64,000 bases of DNA from Cacajao melanocephalus (GCA_963573385.1 CAUYLG010041567.1:1-64000); one strand, 5' to 3'. Positions 10,151-22,030 are shown, numbered from the stretch's first letter. The notes: a model not told the origin generated them from the sequence alone. Made by a program: numbers and translations.

Positions 10151-11640
10151 GTTCCGGGCCTGCTGGGAGGGGACAGGTGCTATCTGGACGTGTGATGGCC
10201 CCTGGTCTCTTTTGGCCGAACCTGCTGCTCAGATCCCCCTCCATCCCTCCGTTCCTCCGTCCCTCCGTTCCTTCTCCCCTTCTTCCTCCGCTGCCTGTGT
10301 GCTGCCTGTGTACAGAGAGAGGCTGTCAGAGACTGTTGATGTGGGAAAAAATGAAATGGGGGAGGGGTTGTGATTGCAAAGGCCAGTTGTGTGGGGGGCG
10401 GTGGGTAGAGGAGGTGCCCTGAGAATGGGAACCCCTAAGCTTGGTGGAGGGCAGCGCTGATGAGGAGAGGGTTCCCGGCACCCCCACCTGCCTGGAAGTG
10501 GAAATGACAGAGCGGGAGGGGGCTGCAGTTCCAGACCCCCCCCGGGAGACTGGCCTGCCCGGCCTCTACCTCCACTGCACCTCCTCTCCTTGCCTAGTCC
10601 CCAGTGGGAAGGAGGGAGTCCTGGCTCTCTCTACCTCAGAGCCCTCACTTGCTGGAGGGGGCTGTTTTCCGCCAGCTGGAGGTGGTGGGAATCGGTTGTA
10701 CAGGACCATCTCTGAGAACGCCTGTTGGAGGAGCCCTGTTTCTGTCCCTCCTTAGTGGTCACCTCTCCCTTGCCTTCTCTGCCAGAGGGCACTGGACTGC
10801 CTGGTCCCAGGGTGGGGCTGCAGAGCTGTGCCCTGGCCTGACCGATGGGTGGCTGGAGTGTTGGAGCCACCAACAGGCCCCAGAGCCGGCTATTGGGGTC
10901 AGTCAGCAGCAGACTCTGAGTGTGTTCCCAGCAGGTCTGGAGATGCTGGCTGTGCACGTGGGGCTGGCGAGAGTGCCTGTGACCGCGCTGTGGAAGGGGT
11001 GGGCAAGGGATCCTGGGCCCTCCAGGAGCTGGGACAGCACAGCTCAACTTCTGGGAATGTGCCTGTGTGTGGTGTCCAAGGCGACCCCATACTCACCTGC
11101 CAGAGGCCTGGTGAGGCCTGTGCTGGGCGCTGGGGAGTGTGATGGCTGACAAGATCCCTACCTCGAGAAGCCTGTTTTTTGTGGGCAGGGGGGCAGCCTG
11201 TGTCAGGCATTGGATACGGTGTCCATGCTGAAGAGAAGCTGAGTTGGACGGGACTTGATGGCTGGGTTATGTGGAACCCTGGGAAGCATCTGGCTGGTGC
11301 CAGCCTTGAGATGGCACCGCAGGTCTGAGGGCTATGCCCTGGGCGTGAAGCTGCCTGGCAGCTGAGTTGGTGTTTTTGAAGGAAGGCTGTGCAGCACTTG
11401 GGAAGTAGGAGAGAATGTGTGCTTTGGAGCTTCAGGAGACGCTGACATATCAGATGTATCAGGGGCACCCACTGACATCTCATTAGGTTCTTGTGTGGTT
11501 TGTGAGCCACAGGCTTCGTAAATGCCAGCAGTTTCAGATGATGGGTAGACTCTGAGGAACCATATCCTGGGCACTCTATGTGACAGAAGCAGGTGATCCC
11601 TACCCTCCTATACTTCTGTGATGGGTATTCATTCATTCAA
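10151..11640. other. Proximal intron, unique sequence
   Basis: GC-moderate DNA without recognised repeats. A short imperfect CCTCCGTT repeat lies at 10241-10275. A pyrimidine-rich acceptor-like tract ends at the AG of ctgtccctccttag (10741-10754), but no convincing exon follows. ORFs of 104-245 codons lack recognisable domains. Confidence 0.5.
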
Positions 11641-11650
11641 AAAAGCATTA

Positions 11651-12089
<439 letters not shown>

Positions 12090-12570
12090 ATGGCTCCCAG
12101 GATGAAGCCCAACCTCCTCCTCCCCCAACTAGCTACTTTCTAGCCACCTCTTGCTCTCCGCCCCCTCCCACTTTGGCTCGGGTCCCCCTGGCCTGCCTTC
12201 AGTTCCTGGAACAGGCCACGTTCCCTCCAGCTTCAGGGTCTTCACACATACTGGCTCCTCTGCCTGAACATCTCCAGCCCCCTTCCCCCATGTGCCTGCT
12301 CAACTACTGCTCATCACCCAAGCTTAAGCATTGCTTCCAGAAGAAAGCCTTCCTCGATGCCCAGGCCAGGCTACGTCACTGTCACCACCTGCCCAGCCCC
12401 GTGGGCCTCTGCTTCATTACCCCGTCCCCATCCTTCTTGGATGTCTCGGTGTGGCTGGTGTGGAGAGGGGCAGGGTCACGCCTGCCTCTTCACGCCATTC
12501 CCCTGGTGCTGAGAATGGCTCAAGTGGGCACTTGTCCATTTCTTTTGACTTTTGATGACCTGGTCCATTC
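12090..12570 (+). mobile_element. L2 LINE 3' end
   Basis: 'tcagttcctggaacaggccacgttccctcc', 'gggtcttcacacatactggctcctctgcctgaac', 'cttccagaagaaagccttcctcgatgccc' are in canonical L2 order. The 152-codon ORF is L2 read-through. Confidence 0.75.
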
Positions 12571-12840
12571 TGAGTGGAGGACCGAACGCTGGGGAGTGGG
12601 GGGAGACTTGGCCAGGCCATCGCCAACATGACTGTCCATGTGCGTTCCTGGTCTCCAGCTGGGTCTGCATACCCAGAGGTATTTAGCCAGGATCTATGGG
12701 AGTTACAAGCCTGTAGCCTCAAAATTCCAGTGGGTCTGTGGGACCCCAAAGGCTTTACAGGAGGGCGAGGGGCCATGCTGGGGCAGACCTGGCATCTTTG
12801 GGGGTGTGCCTCCAGCCAGGCACTTCCCCCTGTGGCCATT
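12571..12840. other. No recognised feature
   Basis: Unique GC-rich intron. Overlapping ORFs only. Confidence 0.5.
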
Positions 12841-13190
12841 CATTTGCTAGCATCATCACCTGTTTCTCTGTTCAGCCCTTCCTTCGCTCGCCAGGTCACT
12901 GGCCTGTTCACTTTTCCATTTCCTAGTCCTCTGTTCGTTCTTTGGGCTACCAGTGCTTCCTGAGGCCCACTCAGTACCCAGCCCTGTGCCAGGCTTGGAG
13001 ACACAGAGTCAAACCTGCGAGGACCCCACTCTGTAAACTGTAGCCATCCTGCTAGGTGCTTCCTAGTGATGGATACTGGTGCTGGCCAAGGGCTGGAAGT
13101 GCTTCCTAAAGGACATGTACTTGAGCTGGGTTTTGGAGGATTTAGGGATTTGGGTAGATGGAGGAAATGGGGAAGGACACTGCTGACTGC
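12841..13190 (-). mobile_element. L2 LINE, antisense (eroded)
   Basis: 'ggcccactcagtacccagccctgtgccaggcttgg', 'gtgcttcctaaaggacatgtacttgagctggg', 'ggcacaatggccc' boundary. The L2 antisense pattern is weak in the middle. Confidence 0.45.
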
Positions 13191-13202
13191 AAGAGCTGCA
13201 TG

Positions 13203-13340
13203 GACAAGGCACAATGGCCCAAGCTTGTAATCCTAGCACTTTGGGAGGCCAAGATAGAAGAACTGCTTGAGCCCAGGAGTTTGGGACCAGTCTAGGCAAC
13301 ATAGTAAGACCCTGTCTTTACAAAAAAAAAAAAAAAGGAA
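13203..13340 (+). mobile_element. FLAM/left-monomer Alu
   Basis: Single monomer ('cacaatggcccaagcttgtaatcctagcac' to 'aagaccctgtctttac') followed by an A-tail. Diverged and ancient. Confidence 0.85.
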
Positions 13341-13479
13341 AAAAGAAAACTGCATGGATAAAGGCAGGAAGGCAGCCACATACTGGGTGAGCTTGGGGAT
13401 GCTGAGGGTTATGTGTCCTTCTAAGAGGAGATGGCCACTCCTGAGTGGGCCTCAGGGAGGCTAGTCATGGAGGGAGTAG

Positions 13480-13800
13480 GGTGCAGTCATGGTGGGCATC
13501 CACTTTTCTAGGAGCCCTGTTGCTAATTGCCGTGTTTCTTTGGATGAGGCACATTCCCTCTCTGGGCTCCCTTTATCAAGTAAAGACTTAGACCTGATGA
13601 TCTCTGAGGGATGTTCTGCCTTCTGCTGTCCGAAGTCTGTGCTCCTGAGAGCCCTGCATCTTGGGGCATCTGGTGGGCTGTCCTCCCATTTTATGGACAA
13701 AGAAACTGAGCATTAGTTTAGCTTATTAGTAAGGTCTCCAAGGCTGCACAGCTGATGAGGTGGCGGTGCCAGGGTTTGGATCCAGAGCAAGCCACTTGGT
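13480..13800. mobile_element. Two MIR relics (+ then -)
   Basis: 13480-13610 reads as forward MIR ('gctaattgccgtgtttctttggatgaggcac'). 13680-13800 reads as reverse MIR ('cccattttatggacaaagaaactgagc', 'gctgcacagctgatgagg'). They are arranged convergently. Confidence 0.5.
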
Positions 13801-14160
13801 TTGCTCTAGTGGCTTTGAAGGGCAGCTTTCGTGTGTAAGCTCCCAGGGCTGGCGTCACCGGGGGCTGACGAGGCTTGGCAGTTTCTTCCAACAGATGACC
13901 CTGTTGGTTAAGGGAGTGAGGGGGCTGGAGCGCAAACTCACTGGGCATCTTTGAGAAAAGCTGTCACTGAGGAGTCCTGTGCGTTGCACCAAAGACAAGC
14001 CCACTTCCTAATTCATCAGAATTTGGGGGGATGCTTTGAGACTCACATGACTAGACTTTCTTTTGTTGTGACCTTTGGGGGAGAGGGTTGCCTATTCTGT
14101 TCCTACTTCCCCTCCATAGTGTCTCCTAGCAACTCTTCCAGGCCAGGACTGAAGTCATTA
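13801..14160. other. No recognised feature
   Basis: Unique intron. Nothing supported. Confidence 0.5.
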
Positions 14161-14335
14161 GGGGTATGTAGCACTCTACAGTTTGCAGAATCCATTTAAT
14201 CCCCCCATCTTCTAGCCACAGCCAGGGTTAGGAATGAAAAGGGATATTGTCTCCATTTGACAGATGGGGATATTGAGGCTCAGAGTGGTTGGGTGGCTGC
14301 CCAAGGTCACTGGGAGGGTGGGGGTGGACCTGCAG
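14160..14335 (-). mobile_element. MIR SINE, antisense
   Basis: 'ctccatttgacagatggggatattgaggctcagagtgg' and gctgcccaaggtcactgg are antisense MIR core. Confidence 0.7.
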
Positions 14336-14344
14336 CCAAGGCGC

Positions 14345-14420
14345 GCCCCTCTCATTGGTTCCTTGGGAGGAGGGCAGCATATAGGGGCCTCTCACTTGCA
14401 GATCGCTCATCATTTTCTGA
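14345..14420 (+). promoter_or_regulatory. Candidate intronic CCAAT/TATA-type promoter
   Basis: Inverted CCAAT box (ctcattggtt, 14351-14360), then a TATA-like catatagg at 14379-14386 about 25 bp later, with GC-rich sequence on both sides. Spacing would place initiation near 14410. No downstream donor is obvious, so its use is unproven. Sequence evidence only. Confidence 0.3.
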
Positions 14421-14584
14421 GCCGAGGAGTGGGGCCCGGGATCCTTCTGTGCTGGGTTTCGCAACGCCGCCTCCTCCCCGCTCAGCTGTCTGACGTGGCC
14501 TTTTCAAAAACCCAAAATGAATGGAAGCACATTTTGTTTGGAGAATTTTGCTACACCCCTCACCAGGGCTGGTTGCAAAACCAG

Positions 14585-14890
14585 GCTTGGGGATCCCTGC
14601 TGATGTTGATGATGATGATAATAACTGTATCATTGGCTAGCATTTCTTTTCATTCATTCATTCCTCCAACAAAGCATTTTAGACCATCTCCTAGGCTGTG
14701 CTCAGTGCTCAGCCCTCTGTTAGTCAGCCCCAATGTAGTACTTGATGTCCGGACTCTCTTCCAGCCCCCATCACATCCAATTATTATTATCGCTCCCATT
14801 TTATGGAAGAGTAAACTGGGGCACAGAGAGCCCAAGGCTGCACAGCTGGTGAAGTGGATGTGCCACAGTTTAGATGCATGTCAGTTAGAG
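14585..14890 (-). mobile_element. MIR/L2 relics, antisense
   Basis: Starts with a short GATGAT run, then 'attcattcattcctccaacaaagc', and at 14780-14860 'cccattttatggaagagtaaactggggcacagagag' with gctgcacagctggtgaag, the reverse MIR core. Confidence 0.6.
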
Positions 14891-15318
14891 TTTAGAGACT
14901 GGTCTTAGCCCTGCGTTCTGGAGATTCTGAAGTTCCTTTTTGTTCCATAGCAAGCATTGAGTGGGGAGGGAATTAAGTAGGGCAGACCCAGTTTCTGGCT
15001 TTGGGGAACCTGGACAGACGCACTGGGACGGAGCTGGGCCTGGTCTGGAGAGCAGCCTCGGGATGACCCTTGGACTCAGTGGCCACTCTGCTGTTGGCGG
15101 CCACCCCTCCCCAGCCCCGCCAGAGGCCCCATCTGAACTGTGAAGTTCACGGGTATCGTGGCCTCTCTCCCGGCTCCTCTGTGCTTCCTCAGCACACAAT
15201 TCTGGTTAAGCCAGCTCATTTCTCAGGCTTCTCATGGGGAACGGGGAGCAATATGGGTGATAAGGAGTGACCATGACTGGCAGCCCATTGATGAGGAAGG
15301 ACAAGATGTTTGGTTCCT
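14891..15318. other. No recognised feature
   Basis: Unique GC-rich intron left of the CA composite repeat. Confidence 0.5.
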
Positions 15319-15348
15319 GGGACCGTTCATGGAAGGGTTAGACCCCTC

Positions 15349-15393
<45 letters not shown>

Positions 15394-15480
15394 GGATGTT
15401 TGATGGAAGGGGTAGACCCCTCAACACACACACACATACACACATACTGGGATGGTTCATGGAAGGGTCGTAGACCCCTC

Positions 15481-15520
<40 letters not shown>

Positions 15521-15608
15521 GATGGTTCATGGAAGGGTCGTAGACCCCTCACACACACACACAGACACACACACACTGGGATGGTTCATGGAAGGAGTAG
15601 ACCCCTCA

Positions 15609-15641
<33 letters not shown>

Positions 15642-15645
15642 GAGT
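15319..15645. repeat. Composite minisatellite: 5 cores alternating with (CA)n
   Basis: A core of about 33 bp (ggatggttcatggaaggg...gtagacccctcaa) begins near 15319, 15391, 15449, 15519 and 15578. Each copy is followed by its own (CA)n run of 10-20 repeats, some with CATA or CAGA interruptions. Cores 3 and 4 share the extra CG in gggtcgtagac, so they are the most recent duplicates. All six reading frames stay open through Thr/His or Cys/Val runs. Those ORFs are not genes. Confidence 0.95.
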
Positions 15646-15880
15646 GCAGCTGCCCTCCCCCCAACCGGGTGCAGTCACAAGGGTGCAGAGGCCCCCAAGA
15701 AAGCAGCAGAGCAAACATCACATTTGCACTCCTCTTGTTAGGAGAGGGAAGGCCTGCGCACGTCACCCACCTCTAGGAGTTTGCTTCAAAAGTGGCTAAC
15801 GGAACATTTGGTGCATGAGGGGGTCATCTTTAGAAAGCACAAGATGTGGGCAGGTTCTGTCTTTGATGATATAGAAATGG
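15646..15880. other. No recognised feature
   Basis: Unique intron. Confidence 0.5.
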
Positions 15881-16060
15881 GGCAGGCATCCTGGTGTTTA
15901 AATGGAGCAAAAGACTTATTGAGGCACTTACGGAGTGCCTGCTGTGTACCTAGCACTGTGCTGGGACTCAAGGTGGGGGATCAGAACCACTCCCCGAATA
16001 GGTGTTGTGCTGGTGGGGGCAGTGAGATTCTGCACCCCAGGTGCTGGGCTAGGAGTGAGC
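15881..16060 (-). mobile_element. L2/MIR relic, antisense
   Basis: 'ttattgaggcacttacggagtgcctgctgtgtacctagcactgtgctggg' is the standard reverse 3' end. Confidence 0.6.
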
Positions 16061-16093
16061 ACTTGGTCTCTGGGTTCAGGTGTTTCTCTGTCT

Positions 16094-16398
<305 letters not shown>

Positions 16399-17290
16399 GG
16401 TTTAGGTATTTTTCTTACTGCAGTGACAGATAAGCCTGCAGGGGCAGAGGTGGGGCCAGGAGGCTTTTTGTTGCAGCTGCCGGGAGATGGGTGCTGGGTA
16501 TTTGGGGGTGTGTAGTAAGAGGAACGAACAAGTTTGCTGTTGTGTGTCCCTGACTGATTTCGTGCACCTCTCTGGTCTCCATTGACTTGGTGGGAGTAGA
16601 GGTGGGAGTTTGGTTTCTGAGTCTTTCCCAGCTTAGCCCTCTGTGACTCCAGGGATGAAACGAGCTGGGCTTCCCTCTGAGAGGTGTCAGGGAGCCCTCA
16701 CTGTCCTCACCCCTGACCGGCTGCCTGGCTTTCCCACAGCCCTCTGTCTTCCAGCCCCTGTCACTGGGAGGGAGCCTTTCCTTCCGCCCACTGCAGGCTG
16801 ACTGCGTGCAGTGACGCAGCACCTGAGGACTCTGGAGTGCAGCTTGGAAACAGGGATCTGGGTTTGCTAAAGACAGGGGGAAAGGTTCTTCCCGCCACCG
16901 CCAGCTGCCTGCCTGTCTCTCTCCCTCCCATGGCTGCCACCAAGCCCGGGCGCCTCCTCAGCTCTGCCAGATCCATTCAGGGAGTGGGAAGCTCTGGGCT
17001 AGAGGCTCAGCTGAACAGGGCCCAAGTTGGAGTCTTAGCATGTCAGGGCCTTGCTGTGTGACCCTGGCATGCTTGCCTGCCTTTTCTGAACAGTGTGTGC
17101 TCTGAGGGCTGGGCTGTGGGATTCTGGGCTGATCAGGCAGCTTTTCAGTGACAGCTCTGGGGGGTCACCTGTAATTGGGGAGGAGCTCCTGGCTGGACTT
17201 GGCCTGCTGCTGGGGGGACAGGGCTGTGGATTGGAGATAGCACCAGAGCCCTCTGCCACCTTTGTTTTCCATGGGTGCACCCTGCAGCTG
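16399..17290. other. Unique intron with one weak exon-like segment
   Basis: An acceptor-like ctttcccacag ends at 16739. At 16930 cccATGg opens MAATKPGRLLSSARS..., which runs to a stop at 17059. No convincing donor or domain is seen, so this is not called as an exon. Confidence 0.3.
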
Positions 17291-17400
17291 AGGGAGCAAG
17301 GTGCCATGGTCATTCCTGTTTTACATCTGGGGAAACTGAGGCTGCACAGCTGGTGTGTAGTAGAGCTGGGATTTGAACCCAGGTGTGTGTGATTCACCCA
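17291..17400 (-). mobile_element. MIR SINE, antisense
   Basis: 'gttttacatctggggaaactgaggctgcacagc' and 'gagctgggatttgaacccagg'. Confidence 0.7.
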
Positions 17401-17937
17401 AGTGAGAAGGTAGACCCTGGGCAAGAGGCCAGCTGGGCAACTGCGCACCTCCCTGTGCCCTCTCTGAGTCTCGGTTTCCCCATCAGGGCAGCAAGAGTCA
17501 GGGGGTGATGTTGGGGTTGCCTCACCCTTCTCTGAGCCCCACCTGGTACTGCTGGGAATTGATCTGAGGCTCCCCACCTGACCTCCAGCTCCCATCCTTA
17601 AAGTGAGGTGTGGTGGCAGGCGAAGGGGTGTCAGCATCTGGCACTTCCTCAGGGACCTGCCACCTCTGGGTGTGAGGGATTCCTGGAGGACGGGGCGTGG
17701 GGGGTGGGTGGGAGTGCACAGGGCCTTCCAGGGATGGCACGCTGGGAGCAGAGGTGTATGCAAAGGCGGCTTGGTTCTGGGCTTCCTGGGAGTCTCCACT
17801 AGACCCAGGGCCAGGCCCACCTCTGCCTATCTATGCATCTGACCCTCATAGAGCTGGTTCACTGGGGCCTCTGAGAGAGTGCAGGCCGGGACAGGGAGGG
17901 AGGGATGCCCTCGGGGTCCTTCCCACTCCCTGTGTTT
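17401..17937. other. No recognised feature
   Basis: Unique GC-rich intron flanking the TG array. Confidence 0.5.
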
Positions 17938-20160
17938 ATGGGTGCGTGTGTGTGTGGGGTATGTGTGTGTAGTATATGTGTGTGTATGGTGTGTGTGTGT
18001 GTTGTGTGTGGAGGGAGTGTGAAGGGTGTGTGTATGTGTATGCTGTTTGTGTGTGTATGTGTAGTGTGTGTGTGGTGTGTGTGATGTGTGTGTATGTGGT
18101 ATGTATGTTGCGTGTGGCATGTATGTGTGGTGTGTGTATGGTGTGGTGGGTATGGTGTGTGACGTGTATGGTATGTATGGTGTGTGTGGTGTGTATAATG
18201 TGTGGTGTGTATGGCGTGTGGTATGTGGTGTGTGTGTGGTGTGTATGGTGTTTGTGGTGTGTGTTTCTTGTGTATGTGGTGTGTGTGCTGCATGATATGT
18301 GTGTGCTGCATGGTGTGTGCTGTGTGTGGTATGTATATGGTGTATGGGGGTGTATGATATGTATGTATAGTGTGTATGTGTGTGGTGTGCATGATGTATG
18401 TTTGGTTTGTGGTGTGTGTGATGTATGTGTGGTGTGTGATGTGTGTGGGACTATGGTATGTGTGTAGTGTGTGTGGTATGTACGTGTGAGGTGTATGGTA
18501 TGTATGTGGTATGTGAATATGGTGTGGATGTGGGTGTATATGTATGGTGTGTGTGGTATGTTTGTGTGGTGTGTATGGTGTGTGGTTCGTGTGTGATGTG
18601 TGTATGTGATGTGTGTGGGACTATGGTGTGTGTGGTGTGTGATATGTGCATGTGAGGTGTGTGTGGTGTGTATGATATGTGGTGTGTGTGGTATGTATGC
18701 TTGGTGTGTGTGGTGGCATGGGATAGGTTGTGAGGTGTGTGTGGAATGTATATGTGATGTGTGTGTGGCATGTTGTGTGGTGTGTGGGGGTATGTGTGGT
18801 ATGTATGTATGGTGTCTGTGTGTGACATGTGTGTGTGGTGTGTGTGGCATGTTTGTGATGTGACGTGTGTGTGGTATGTGGCATCTGTTGTGTGTGTGGT
18901 GTGTATGTGGTATGTGTGCTGTTTAATGTGTGTGTGGTGTGTATGGTCTGTGTGTGGCATCTGTATGTGTGTTGTGTATGTGTGGTGTGTGTGTGTGGTT
19001 TGTGGTGTGTGTGTGGCATGTGTGGTTTGTGTGTGGGGTATGTGTGGTATGTATAGTGTCTGTGTGTGACATGTATGTGTTGTGTGTGGCATGTATGTGA
19101 TGTGTGTGTGATGTGTGTGATGTGTGTGTGTAGGGTGTGTAATGTGCATGTTGTATTTGCTGTGTGTGCTGTGTGTGGTGCATGGTATCTGTTGTGTGTG
19201 TGGTGTGTGTGGTGTGTTTGTGTGTTATGTATGATGTGTGTGGTGTGTGTGTGAGGTATGTGTGGCATGTATATGGTCTGTGTGTGGTAGCTATGTGGCA
19301 TATGTGGTGTATGTGGCATCTGTGTGGTTTGTGGTGTGTGTGTGTGGCATGTGTATGCTGAGTATGTGGTGTGTGTGGTGTGTACGTGTTGTGTGGTGGT
19401 TGTGTATGGTGGATTTGTGTGTTATTTATGGTGTGGTATGTGTGGTATCAGTGTGGCATGTGTGGTGTGTGTGCCATATGTGTGGTGTGTGGGCTGTGTG
19501 TGTGTGTGTATGCTGTGTGTGGTGTTTGTGTGGTATTTGTGTGGCATGTATGTGACGTGTGTGGTGTGTGTGTGGTGTGTATGTGCTGTGTGTGTGGTGT
19601 GCGTTTGGTGGTTGTGCTGTGTGTGGTGTGTTTGTGTGTTATGCATGGTGTGTATGTACTATGTGTGTGGTGTATGTGTTACATATGGTGTGTTTGTGTT
19701 ATATATGGTGTGTGGTGTGTGTGTAGTGTTTGGTGTGTGTGTGTGGGTTGTGTGTGTGGGGTGGGTGGGGTGGGTATATGGTATGATGTGGGTGTGTGGT
19801 GTGTGTGTTATGTATGGTGTGTGGTGTGTGTGTGTGTGGTGTGTTTTATGTATGATGTGTGTGGTGTGATGTTTGTGGTGTGTGTGCTGTGTGTGATATT
19901 TCTGTTATGTATGATGTGTGTGGTGTGGGCGTGTGGTGTGTGGTATGTGTGTGATATTATGTATGATGTGTGTGGTGTGGGTGTGTGGTGTGGGTGTGGG
20001 GTGTGTGATGTGTTATGTATGATGTGTGTGCTGTGTGTGATGTGTGGTATATGTATGTGTGGTGTGATGTGTGGTGTGTGTGGTGAGATGTGTGTGTGGT
20101 GTGATGTGCGTGTGGTGTGTGTGATGTGTGTGTGGTATGTGTGTTTGTGTGTGTTGTATT
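17938..20160. repeat. 2.2-kb TG-rich variant array
   Basis: Continuous GT/GTAT/GGTGT text from about 17938 to 20160, with very few C on the top strand. It is not a plain dinucleotide: variants such as tatggtgtg, gtgacatgt and gatgtgtgtgggactatggt recur. The last appears at about 18438 and 18608, 170 bp apart, and gtgtctgtgtgtgacatgt recurs 244 bp apart (18812, 19056). This points to amplification of blocks. Open frames of up to 304 codons are Cys/Val or Thr/His artefacts. It could adopt Z-DNA and is likely polymorphic in length. Confidence 0.97.
19847..20060. repeat. Higher-order minisatellite inside the TG array
   Basis: tatgtatgatgtgtg starts at 19847, 19906, 19958 and 20014, giving unit spacings of 59, 52 and 56 bp. 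Each is followed by a similar ggtgtgg-type segment. Confidence 0.75.
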
Positions 20161-20172
20161 ACATCACCTCCC

Positions 20173-20180
20173 AGGTGAGT
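20173..20180 (+). other. Consensus 5' splice-site sequence beside the TG array
   Basis: acctcccAG|GTGAGTg, with GT at 20175-20176, lies about 15 bp past the array. It matches the donor consensus fully. Whether it is ever used is unknown. Confidence 0.3.
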
Positions 20181-21205
20181 GTAAACTCACAAGAATGACA
20201 GGCACTGTGACCCAGGAGAGCTAAGAGGAGATGGTAGCTGTCTTGGGGTCCAGGAGCTGAGACCTGAGAGTAGGAGGGCTGCAGTGGGGGCAGCATGGAG
20301 AGCCAGGGGTCACAAGCCTGGAGAGAGTGGCCAGGAGCTTGGAGTGAGGAGCAGTCAGGGCCAGCTGCATGGGCCTCGTGGGCCATGTGGAATGCTGACA
20401 GGAAGAAACTGAGGCTTGGAGCCATGAAGCAGCCTGCCCAGGCAGGACTGGAAACTTGATGGATGTGGTTGGGTCCATGGGGGTTCCTGGATGGTCTGCC
20501 CTGGCCGCAGCTAGCAGAGCCAGTGGCCATCATTGAATCCAACTCAGGACACCTGAGCAACGTTCCTGAGGCCCTGCAGCAAGTTAGAGTGGGGCTGGGC
20601 CTCCCCTTCCCAGTTTCTCAGCCTCCCCTTGTGTGGTGCATCTCACTGAAAGAAACTAGGGTGCCACAGAAGGTTCCAGAGCAGGGCAGACCTACAGTGC
20701 TCTCCTGGCTGACCACTCCCCAGGCCTTCCCGGCACTGGCATGGGGTGTTGGCTGCCTGCCTGCTGCTGAGTCTGAGGCCAGAGCTGACTGACCTGTGCC
20801 GTCCCAGTCTGTGGCCTCCCTCTGCTGACGCTGGCTGGGCAAAGGCAAAGGCAGTGGGCAGCCTGGGAAGGCGTGGGTGGCCCACCTGCCCTGTGGTTTT
20901 CAGGAACCATTTGCAAAGCTGGGTTTGATCGTAACAAGGCTGGTCCTGGAGGCCAGTGGGGAGGCAGCCTCATCCTGAACCCTTGAGATGCATCTGGGGG
21001 ATCAGCAACAAAGCGGAAGTCAGGCTCCTTCCCCACTGCACTTCCCCTTCTCAAGCATCTTTTGGCAACAGCCTTCATGGCCTCTGGCCAAGATGACTGT
21101 CCCTGCCTCCTACCTGATTTTCTGCTCGTGTGTCCTCCACGATTAAGTTATTAATCCAGTAACCACACCCGCTGCTCATGGCCCAGATCCCTGAGTGAGG
21201 CCATC
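20181..21205. other. Unique intron
   Basis: GC-rich, no recognised family. 20390-20460 ('gaggcttggagccatgaagcagcctgccc') may be a MIR scrap. ORFs overlap on both strands without domains. Confidence 0.45.
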
Positions 21206-21560
21206 ATTGCCCGTCACCTGCCTCTGTGCACCTCCACAGCTCTCTCCTGCTGTGCCCCCATCACACCCCACTGCTAGCTCACCTGAATGACTGGGCATGC
21301 CCGGAACCTTCCACGTCCTCTGGCCTTCCTGCCTTTGCACTTCACTGTTCCCTCTCCCTGGAAACCCTTCCCCACAGTCTTTGCTTGGTAACTCCGATTT
21401 ATTATTGATGGCTCAGTTCAGACCTCCCGTTTCGAGGAAGCCTGCCTTTTCAACCATGTGTGTCACCCTACCTCCCCCAGCGGACTGGACTATGAGGGTC
21501 TCCCACTGGGCAGAGGCTGGGGCCTGGCACACAGCAGCAGCACAGCCTGTGAGTGTTACC
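21206..21560 (+). mobile_element. L2 LINE 3' end
   Basis: 'cttccacgtcctctggccttcctgcctttgcacttcactgttccctctccctgg', 'gatggctcagttcagacctcccgtttcgaggaagcc', 'gcctggcacacagcagcagcac'. Confidence 0.75.
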
Positions 21561-22030
21561 TGAGCATCGTTGAGCCTGGTAGTCCAGGTGGGGCCTGAGA
21601 ACAGGTAGGGGTGGAAAGGCAGCCCAGCTCACCAGTTTGTGCCCCTCAGCAGTGTTCCCAAGCCCCCCCGCTCACAGAGGAGCTGGGTCACCTGGGGATG
21701 CCTTGGACAGCAGCCCAGACCAGCCTGTCCCGTTGCAGCCCGTCACCCCTCTCCTCCCCAGCCTCTTCACCCACACCTGGCACTGAGGAGGTAACAGGCT
21801 GGGCAAACAGGGAGCTGGATGACCAACTGGCTTTTCAACTTGGGAGAAGCTAAACTGTTTGAAAATCTTTCTCCAGGATAGGAATAAATTTCTTGTTCTT
21901 TAAGCCTTTGAAAGTTTAGAGTCTATTTATTACTGTAGCCTAGTCTACACTAATATGAATGTGTGTTATGAGCCAGAGATTATTCTGGGCACTGGAAACA
22001 ATAATATTAACCTCCAAGGAGGCTATTATG
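21561..22030. other. No recognised feature
   Basis: Unique sequence. 21880-22030 is AT-rich, with 'gagccagagattattctgggcactgg' suggesting a small L2/MIR antisense scrap. Confidence 0.45.

Noticed and set aside
8644..10373. Arg/Pro/Ala-rich ORFs of 100-191 codons on both strands
   Set aside because: GC-rich CpG-island DNA has few stops. They overlap in all frames, with no domains and no consistent splice signals.
15319..15645. CRISPR array (regular cores with spacers)
   Set aside because: The 'spacers' are all CA repeats, the core is not palindromic, and the genome is vertebrate.
15140..15799. Thr-His repeat ORFs, e.g. '[16 protein letters not shown]'
   Set aside because: Translation of the composite CA minisatellite. 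The same peptide recurs only because the DNA unit repeats.
16730..17061. Internal coding exon starting MAATKPGRLLSSARS
   Set aside because: The acceptor-like AG is acceptable, but no good donor follows before the stop and there is no recognised protein. Kept only as a weak exon-like note.
17827..20198. ORFs of up to 304 codons across the TG array (His/Thr and Cys/Val proteins)
   Set aside because: Stops are avoided simply because the dinucleotide tract lacks stop codons. There is no complexity, splice context or domain.
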